DNA of 64,000 nt, from NCBI GenBank assembly GCA_024663395.1, contig JANFAH010000044.1, positions 372,001 through 436,000 on the forward strand, written 5' to 3'. Positions within the stretch are counted from its first letter, which is position 1; every line of letters starts with the position of its first letter. Positions 55,873-64,000 of this stretch are shown here, one piece after another. The notes beneath the pieces were generated by a model that saw only the letters and a program-made list of their open reading frames with translations, was not told the DNA's origin and made no database searches. The position numbers were made by a program, and so were the translations under genes. This DNA comes from Pisolithus tinctorius. Lineage: Eukaryota; Basidiomycota; Agaricomycetes; Boletales; Pisolithaceae.

Positions 55873-57967
55873 CTAACACTTCCCGTATAGCCGTCCGAGT
55901 TGAAGATATCGTACTACAAGGAGCAGCAAGACTGAACACATGACAGTGCCACCTGCAACAGTTAATGAATCATCACTGAGCATCGACATGCCCCAAAAAT
56001 AAACAGGAAGGAGTAGATCACGAATGTAAAGGAGGAACACAACAGAAAAGGGAGAGGTAATGGATAGGCGGAGACTCACCAGCGTAGAGCCCTGAATCTT
56101 TGAAATCGCCGGTCCGTGCATTGATCGCACCAGATATCGGCGTGCCCACCAACGTACCAAGCGCCGCAATAGTCAAAAACATCCCCACGCGTCGCCCCAC
56201 ATCACCCACGTCGCCCATTGCCATAGGGGGAGCGAGAAGGAGAGAGACATATGTCCCAGAAGCGAAGCTGCAATAATAATTGTTAAATATGATGTGACAT
56301 GTTGGGAGGAATACGTACCCGTAGATCACCGAAATGGCAATCAGTACCCCTTGGTTCGAAGCGTATGGCCAAGCAAAGGTGAGAATACCGGCCAGGCCTG
56401 TAAATGGTATCATGACATTGAGAGGACCTGTGTTCTATGGTCAGATCTAGATTGCGAAGAAGTGCATAGTACTTGCCAATGCGATCGGCGAGCCAGCCAG
56501 CAGACAAGCGGCCGAACCCGGATGCTGCGTTCGCGATCGCGACCAGGTAGAATGCAAAGTTACTTGACACGCCCGCCGTCGTAGCACTGGCAGGTAAATA
56601 AGTCAATGCTGTAAATGAAGTTAGTTGGTCACAATCATATTCTACACTTCTACTCCTGTGAGGGTGTGCAAAAAGGTATAGCTCACCAGTGTAGAGTCCG
56701 AGGAAACAAAGGATTCCAGAAACGCAATAGATAGTGTATGCTAGGTTTCGAAACGCAGACAAGTTGAAGAGTCCACCTTGGACGTTCATAGGGGGCAGTC
56801 GTCTATCTATGACCTAGGTTCCTCGCATGAGCAGGATAGCAGAAACGACTTCATAAGCGTATCTCATTCACAAAATTGGCGATCCCGAGGGCGGCGAGCG
56901 TCATAAATCCGAACACACGAACGGTCCACTTGAACCTGACAACTCTTATTAACCAAACGTATCCGCCGATGAGACGAAATGAAAACGTACCCTACAAGGG
57001 GTATAAGGTTTTGGCCTACGATGGGGAATAATGTTCCCCCAAGTGACGAGCCAGTAGCCGTAATGCCAAGGGCCAACCCCTTTTTCTTGGAAAACCAATG
57101 AGATACGACGGTAACGGCTGGCGAGAAAGCGATCCCGCTGAATAACTGTGCCAAAAGCGCTTGTGAAACTAGTTGCAAATGGTTTATGGAACATGAAGCG
57201 CTCACACCCGTGAAGAGGCCCTGTACAAGAAAAAATTGCCAGTATCGCTTGCACTCTGCAGTGAGGAATGTGCACACTATAAGCCCGCAACTGGCGATGA
57301 AATAAGGAATCTTGAAATGTCCCAAGTCGAACAGTCGCCCCGTCACGAGCCCCGGAAGAAAGATGAGCGTGTACTGCAGTCGCCATAACAATATAAGGGA
57401 CGTGAGCGGTGACGATGTCAAGAGAGACCTGCCTGTACTGATCCTATCCATGCTCTGGGTGCGAATTCGGTTGGCGCCATGAAGACATCAATAAAAAAGA
57501 TGACCTCACATAGCAGATGGACTCTCGTCGGGTAGAAGAACCCGCTCGTAATAATCTTGAAAGATCTGCGCGCCGATAAACAATAAGCCAACAGATGGCT
57601 GACAGAGTGTAGTACTCACGCCCCACGTATTGACATACCCGAAGCTGAATAGATAGTGAGCTCCCCATGCGATGACGATGACGATCATGTGGACAAACAC
57701 ACTTACGTGCAAAACGTCGTCAGCACCGCCCTACGCATATACTTATCAAGACGAAGAACAAGAAAGAGCACTAAAGACATACGCCACGATAACCGACCAG
57801 GCTTTGAGCCCGCCATCAGGGGCCTCCCCGGCATATTTGGCATATTTATCAGGAATGTCCTGAGATATTTTTTCATGCAGAGTCTGATCGTCTCGAATGG
57901 TATCAGGGTCTGGTAGAGGCAAGCCAAGTTCGACGTCCTGAGAAACGGGAGCCCCTTTTTCTGACAT
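55873..57967 (-). CDS. MFS monocarboxylate-type transporter, paralogue 3
   Basis: Start MSEKGAPVSQDVELGLPLPD; then EAPDGGLKAWSVIVA, FGYVNTWGV, FLPGLVTGRLFDLGHFKIPY, VVSHWFSKKKGLALGITATG, SNFAFYLVAIANAASGFGRL, GRRVGMFLTIAALGTLVGTP, ending GRLYGKC. GC-AG introns occur at 57,374-57,432 (GCAGGT) and 56,428-56,476 (GCAAGT), matching positions in paralogue 1. The reading frame is clean in all inferred exons. A third functional-looking member of the family in the window, on the opposite strand. Confidence 0.85.
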
Positions 57968-58065
57968 TTTTTCGTCTCCTCGTCCAGATCCACTGAGGGA
58001 GTGTCCAACAAGAGAGGAAAGGAAAGGAGGCTAAAATGGACACCACCATAACTTTACCAGGTGAA

Positions 58066-58071
58066 TTTATA
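58066..58071 (-). promoter_or_regulatory. TATA box of MFS paralogue 3
   Basis: On the minus strand TCCTATAAATTC lies about 100 bp before the start codon, as in the two other paralogues. Confidence 0.7.
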
Positions 58072-58905
58072 GGAGCGAGAAAGGTATTCCCATAGCCCGG
58101 CAGTGTTCAATCCAGAGCGGGAACTAATTACGGGTGATTGGATAAGTAATGTCACGGTCATACTGGATCGGCTCGAGGTCACCTGTTGGCCAAAGCGTTG
58201 CGTGAGTCATCAGCCAACCATATCATTTGTCGGGAGTCCCTAAGTATTCTCCATGGAACTTTTTCCCAGAAAAACCTCTCCGACAAGCTTTGAATAACTG
58301 ACGTACATCGTATCTTGATAGTTATCTTTCTTACCTCACTCGCGGTACCCATTAAATGGACATAGTGTTTCCTCAGATCAGTGACAACATAGGTGCCAAG
58401 ATAGGTGCCACGAGACCCGGGAGAAAGATGAACCCGCCTTACACAAGCATAGCCTTAGCTTTATCAGCTCATGGAGGGCCGCTGTCAACTGCAAAGAATG
58501 GTGTCAACTGTCATCGAACAACGTTTCTTCCCTCACCTTGCGATGTGGAAGCCATATTCAATACTCCGTTGACTGAACATTTGCCTCGACATTTCAGTGT
58601 GGTTGCCCAAAACAGCTGAACAAGCTGATATAAGCAACCCAATGATCAATGCTGCTCCTAAATCTGATTTGAAAGACTCGGACCGTCGTCTTTGACAGGT
58701 GGGAACACAATGTACGTGAGTTATATACAGATTACACATCTTCGGTGCCCCTGCCACACAACATATAGTAGTATAGATGACATATTACAAAGGTGAACTG
58801 AACGCCATGCCATAATCTACTGGCGCAACTCTCTGCCGGGTCCTTATCGAAGGACGAGCTACAAGTCTCACCTGGATCTCTTGCCCCTGACGCACTCAAA
58901 TGACG
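58072..58905. other. Intergenic, no gene recognised
   Basis: Upstream DNA of MFS paralogue 3 and 3' flank of the kinase gene. The open frames here have no recognisable features. Confidence 0.4.
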
Positions 58906-61780
58906 TCATGACCGCGAGAGAGCCTTCGCACCTTCCTCCGCAGCCTTCCGAGAACCCACTGCCGATGTCCGCCCGACGGCCGACGAGGGATACTTAATCG
59001 ACCCCTTGCTTGCGCTCCCTGGTCGCGCAGATGCCGCGTTAGCTGCTGCGACGGCCCGCAAGAGATTATTCGTGCTAGGTCGTTTTGGGCGCCCGGTCCC
59101 TGCTTTAAACGCTCCAACACGCTCCCTCTCGACGCGCTTGAGGAAAGGACTAGGCAAATTCTCCTCGTCAGACAAATCATACTCAGCGGCCGGAGATATT
59201 ACTGTCGGAGCCGGTTTTGATGATGAAACCTCGTGATCTGTTTTGATGCTCGATGTGGACTTGGCGGCCACCACAACAACAGACCCTGCTGACAAGAAAT
59301 TAACTTCAGTCAGATCAGACGAGGATGTAGGTAAGGTGCATGTTTTACGGAGCGGCGGCCGGCACGAGGTCCGGATTGATGGTTTGCGCAAACGCGTGGG
59401 AGGGACAATTGTAGACACAGGTGATGGCTCTCTCGTCGTCGAACTTGACCCATGGCTTGACTCGGAGCTATGTCGCTCGCGCTTCGAAGGAGAAGGTGGC
59501 AATATTTCCTCCTCTGGCTGGCCATCGTCCTCAGCCTCGGAATCGAAATCGAATATTTTAGCGAAGTCAAGTCCAACTTTGGGCGAATTGACGAAGAGGC
59601 TGGCAAGTTCTGTTGGAGTGGGTGTTGCAAGTGGTTGTCCGGTCTGGGTGAGGATGACACCCTTCATCGCTGAGGGCATACATTCTGAAGGCCGAGCGCT
59701 GTTACGGCTAATTGGCGTCTCCACGCTTGTCCAATCTCGTGATTGGCGCTTCTCTCGGATCTTACTATGTTCCTCGGTAATTTGTACCAGAGGAGCAAGC
59801 AGATGCTTCATTTCGTCCAAGGGCGTCTTCTCTTTCCGGCCTTGCCAACGATTCAGTCATCCGAAGATAGATGCGTAAGGAAGGCGTACCTTGAGCTTCC
59901 TGGTTTGACAAGGCAGATAATTTGACCTCCAGGTCCTTTTGCACCGCATCCAACCTCGTCTGCTCCGCCTCTAGTTCCGCCTCTCTAGCCGTTATCTGCT
60001 TCATCCTCTCTTCAACTGCTGAGTTCGCCTCTGATCTGATCTGCCCTTCTCTGGCACTCCACGCGTCGAATATCTCTCGCTCTCTTTGTCGGACGGCGTT
60101 CATGATTTCCTCCTCTCTCCTCGCCATTGCCGCAGCGACCTCTTGCTCGCGCTTGATCACCGCCAGTCTCAATTCCTCTTCACGCTTCCCTATAGCCTCG
60201 CGGATTCGTACGTCAACCTGTGACTCGGCTGTCGACATCAATCGGTGGAGACGCAAGATCTCAGCATCCTTCTCAGCTATAAGCGTCGTAAGTCTCGCCT
60301 CGCGGTCAGCAAGAGCGGCTTCGCGCGCAGATAGGTCGCGTTCTTTGGCGACAACGGCGGATTTGTGGGATTTTACCGTCGCGAGCCTGTGGAGGTGAGG
60401 TTGGTGTCATTAGCCTCCCATGTCAAGTAAAAAGTTAGTATATCTTACATCTTTTCCGCTTCCACAACCTTGGAAATCAGTACCAGTCGTTCGTGCTGGA
60501 GCAGCTGCGTAGCCGACGGTCTCATTGCAGGCTATTGAAAACTTGAGCCATCGCCCAGCAGACCATAGTTCGCCATGCTCACGTTCAAGTTTAACATCGC
60601 TTTTATTACGCTAGACAGCGCCTGGCTGTATCCTCTGGGTAATGGGGGTATGCGTCCGTTCCTATCAAGGTCCAACCATTTTCCAGTGTTGCTGTGCACT
60701 GTGAATTGAACAGCGAAACGTACCTAATAAATATGCTGAGTTCAGCATGGGTCTTCGCTTCGTGAAAGGGGGGTTTGAGGGCGCAAAGTTCGTAAATGAG
60801 GCATCCGAGAGACCAGATATCCGATTTGGAGTCGTAAGCTTTCTCCTGCATTAACTCAGGTGACATGTAATAGGGTGTCTGAAGGAACGCATGAGAACGA
60901 ATCATGCAGCATCTGGTTGAACTAGCGCACCCCGACGTAGGTATTTGCAAAGCTTGCCTGCGCGAGCGCCTTGGATAACCCAAAGTCACCTAGTTTAACA
61001 TTATTGGAGTCATCCAGGAAGACTGTCGTTGTCATTATCAGTTGCGATAGGAGTGAATGCAAGGAAGAAAGTATACCGTTATCCGGCTTCAAATCCCGGT
61101 GTAATATCTGTGGGCGCCGATCATCGCTGCCTTGGTTTGGTGGATGATGACAATGTTGAAGTGCAAGTAAAATCTGCATGAAATAGTGCCAAATAGTGTC
61201 CTCCGGAACAAGCCTATTATGCTTCTGCGCTTGTTTAATGATGGAGGAGAGATCACCACCTCCGCAGTACTCCATGAGGATATATAGGATGCCAGCTTCT
61301 CTGTCGACGTGTCGGTCATGATAGCGTACAATATGTTCGTGGTCAAGGTCTTTTAGGATGTTTCTGTTTTATCCCGGCAGTTGGGGACAGATACGTTGAG
61401 GTAAAGGTTAGCGGCATTGAACGGAGTGAGCTAGGCAACAGACGGACACTTCTGCTACAATCTGCTTCCTATCCCGTTCGGACATCCGTTCAAAATTGAG
61501 CTCCTTGCGAGCGAATATCTGCGAAGTTCAGAGAGGGATTCATCAGTTCCTGCTCAAGTTCCCATGGCATCTATTCATAAGTTGTGAATGGATACGGTTT
61601 TCCGGATAAGGTACGGATGATTATAGGTAGTTGTATTGGGTGTTGTCCTTCGTGCACATTGAAAATTTTGGTGTCGAAACTCACCGTCCCGTCTGTTTTC
61701 CGCCTGACTTTACGAATAATTCCAAATGAGCCATTGCCAATGATGTCGAGCGGCTCATATAGTTCCAGAAAGTTGCTCAT
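58906..61780 (-). CDS. NIMA-related serine/threonine protein kinase
   Basis: Start [20 protein letters not shown] with a glycine loop; [11 protein letters not shown] holds the ATP-binding Lys; [20 protein letters not shown]; catalytic loop [48 protein letters not shown] and [53 protein letters not shown]. The kinase domain is followed by a long coiled coil ([39 protein letters not shown]) and a Ser/Pro-rich tail ending [10 protein letters not shown]. This architecture fits NIMA/FIN1/KIN3 kinases, which act in mitotic entry and spindle-pole function. About eight introns; borders are approximate. All catalytic motifs are intact. Confidence 0.88.
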
Positions 61781-63210
61781 GGTGGTGCTTGGGGGTTCGT
61801 CACCTGGACCACGTGAATACGAGTGTGCGGGGTATGGGAGGGGTCGCGGGAGCGGTATTCGTTGTAGGTGGAGGCCTGCTCGTCGAAGGTGCAAATTTGC
61901 AGTCTGGACACGAACGATGGTCGACGAACTCGCGCGTATTCTTGAGCGGTCACGTGATCGTGACTTTACTATACCGTAGTACTGTCACTCCGCCATGGCG
62001 AGGACACCTTGAGTTCTTCCGATGATGGACAGCCTGTTGCGTTTCGAAGTTTGTGAACGTCTTACCCCCACTCGCACGCTCCCGCTCAGAACCATATGTG
62101 TTCCGATTAACCACGGAAAATGTTTTCCGCCATCAATCCAACATCTCACTTCGGACCCGTTTGCCTGTACTCTGGCGCATCTCGAAGTTACCGTTCTTTT
62201 ATGTTCATAGCTATCAGCGTTTCGTTTATTTGTTCCTCTAATGTTCTCAGGCTATTTCTACTAAGTACCTGTGATTCTGCTCACATGAATCATTGACGAC
62301 GACCTGAGACAAATGGAAAATGTGTTCTGGTGGACCCCACATCGAAACCTCCCTCTAACTTCTTCGCTCTGCTGACGCCCGGGTGCAGCCGCCATACTCT
62401 GGTATTCACATGACGCTAGTCCCTTCAGGTTGAAAATTTGAATATCGTTCTGCGATCTTTGCCAACGCGAAACTCATTTGTTTCTCACTGGCTTAATACT
62501 GAAGCCACGGTGTCCTTCACAGGATGCCGGCGAGAGGAGGTCGTTGCCTTTAACCTACCCTCCACTGGCGCCAAACTTGGCTTGCGTCGCTTGCACAGAT
62601 ATCTCGCTGATGGGTTTGAGCCCGAATGGCCATGCGCGTGTTGTTAACAACAGAGTTCAAATTTTCTGTTTTTCAAGGGTCCCCTAGGCACAGACAACAT
62701 CCATGGCTCGCAAGATCTCCGTCCTCGAATGCCACTTGATGTAAGTATACAGTGACCTACCGGCCTGTCTCTGGGGTATTATCTAACATGTAAGGTCTGG
62801 AGTCCATGGGGGTTTATTTAGCGGGTGTTTCAAACTGAGTGGGGGGTTATGGGATGCAGTCAGGTCAGCATGATGTTCTCCATCGCACGATCTTAGATGA
62901 CGAGGCTGATGCGACGCTTTTACGTGATAACGAAACGTCTCGGGGACTTCGAACACAACTTCAGTCAGCCAACGAAATTCCGACAATCAAACAGACGCCG
63001 CTCGCGCTGGCCCTTATATGTCCATTCCGGCATTTGCAAATTGCCGGGCTTCCATCATATCATACTCCAGGTATGTGGTGGAAGTCAGCATCACCCTTTC
63101 TCCGCCACCAGCGCTGGGTGAATGAGGACATAGGTTCGTTACTACCTATAGAGGCAGAAGTCGAAACAGAATGATTCAAAGTTACGAAGACCGCATTCAT
63201 CTGATCGCAA
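61781..63210. other. Intergenic or unresolved coding region
   Basis: No family recognised. A possible short first exon MARKISVLECHLM starts near 62,703 and is followed by a GTAAGT donor; it might belong to the secreted-like gene downstream, but no joining exon could be supported. Confidence 0.35.
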
Positions 63211-63707
63211 TTGTGTCGGCGCAAACGGGCGTCGTTGGGTATCCCCCCGAATGGATATATTGTCACACCGGGCACCAACCTCAAGAGTTCATGCTTAACG
63301 CCCTGTAAGTTACCACATCCACAACATAGACTAGGTGTTCTGAGGGCGCATTCAGAACGCCTTACGGGTTCAGAGGGGGTAGCAGTGGTGATCGGTTTCC
63401 AGTCGCGCGAGGCGAACAGATGTATATCCTCAGAGGACGACATGGGTCAGGTTCTGTACAACGGTTCGTTTAGTCTCGAGTACCACGAACTGACATCCCC
63501 ACCTTACAAGAACTTTACTGTCGAGGTCCCCAATACAGCCCCAGATAGGACCGCCCTAATTAGGGTTGTCCGCGTCACCCTTGTTGGGGTGAGTTGTTCG
63601 CTGCACTGATCCTTGCGGGTGAACGTGGACGTGTTTATACATTTCTTTCGTAGGCCGGCTATTACCTCTACATGGAGGCCTTGAATACAACGGGGAATAT
63701 TGCATGA
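63211..63707 (+). CDS. Probable secreted fungal protein, C-terminal part
   Basis: PNGYIVTPGTNLK, then GSEGVAVVIGFQS, MGQVLYNGSFSLEYHELTSP, YKNFTVEVPNTAPDRTALIR and, across an intron at 63,589-63,653, VTLVG joined to AGYYLYMEALNTTGNIA and a TGA. The 'PPNGT.V..G.NL' opening, 'Y.NF.V.VP' and 'LE..N.T.N' closing match small secreted Agaricomycete proteins of unknown function with an Ig-like fold. Signal peptide exon not located, and a middle exon border (about 63,305-63,330) is uncertain, so the gene may be incomplete or damaged. Confidence 0.5.
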
Positions 63708-64000
63708 CGAGCGGTGAGGTTGCAAATTACGACTACTGGCTTCGCGTGGCACACACTAACATTCCATGGACATCTGGACATTACTGATACTCTCTCTTCT
63801 ATATGCTCTGTACAGTTATCGTCATTCGTTCCCCAATGGGCTTTTGGATACTTTCGTCAAGCATTACAGAGGTAGTGAGCTGACCATGTCCTCTCGGAGG
63901 TCGATTAAATACCCTCATCGGATGTGCTTGATCACTGAATTGGCCTCTGTAGCTGTTTTGCTTGTAAATACAAGCGGTTCAGACGAAAGCATTCACCAAC
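63708..64000. other. Window end, no gene recognised
   Basis: Nothing supportable seen; 3' flank of the secreted-like gene. Confidence 0.35.

Noticed and set aside
59243..59878. Plus-strand 211-codon frame
   Set aside because: It is antisense to the Ser/Pro-rich tail of the NIMA-type kinase, whose frame and domain order are far better supported.
1..64000. tRNA or rRNA genes, telomere repeats
   Set aside because: I looked for promoter-box and cloverleaf patterns and telomere-type arrays while reading and found none I could support; a covariance search would be needed to exclude tRNAs.

Overview
The window is nuclear DNA of a filamentous basidiomycete, most likely an Agaricomycete. I infer this from the many 49-60 bp introns, the expanded BTB/POZ family, a DUF2235 hydrolase, a wax-synthase-type MBOAT protein, a GRANAGKTT-type GTPase, an Ngaro-type tyrosine-recombinase retrotransposon and a fungal DDE transposon. 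All identifications come from reading the sequence; nothing was searched.

Layout. (1) 1-18,540 is a duplicated gene block. It holds intact-looking dephospho-CoA kinase, FAR-17a/AIG1-like, KTI12, APN1 and a monocarboxylate-type MFS transporter, three BTB genes, and decayed copies of CoaE, KTI12 and DUF2235. (2) 18,560-34,190 is an island almost free of CpG. It contains a foldback element, a DDE transposon relic split by a CpG-containing 7.2 kb Ngaro element (itself split by a 1.57 kb Tc1/mariner-like foldback), and an 82-bp minisatellite that appears to lie inside a GTPase gene. (3) 34,190-44,690 holds the 5' half of that GTPase gene, a divergent DUF2235 gene, a BTB gene, decayed CoaE and APN1 copies, a second MFS transporter and a small unknown gene. 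(4) 45,519-46,836 is a wax-synthase-like gene. (5) 47,022-54,704 is a 7.68 kb DNA transposon with 268-bp near-perfect terminal inverted repeats and a 6-bp target duplication CTGGCG. It carries a five-exon rve-integrase (DDE) transposase, a multi-exon accessory gene, a BTB gene and a decayed squalene epoxidase copy. (6) 55,873-64,000 holds a third MFS transporter (minus strand), a NIMA-family kinase (minus strand) and a probable secreted protein.

The most noteworthy system is the cargo-bearing transposon at 47,022-54,704: its ends look freshly moved while its squalene epoxidase cargo is old and broken. Also notable are the nested, CpG-stratified transposon stack; repeated GC-AG introns, one beside a 9-nt micro-exon that encodes the predicted nucleophile serine of the DUF2235 hydrolase; and the minisatellite whose 82-bp unit looks like a 57-nt open segment plus a 25-nt GT..AG segment. 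The host genes share no obvious pathway; what links them is segmental duplication in tandem and inverted orientation, usually with only one copy of each housekeeping gene left intact.
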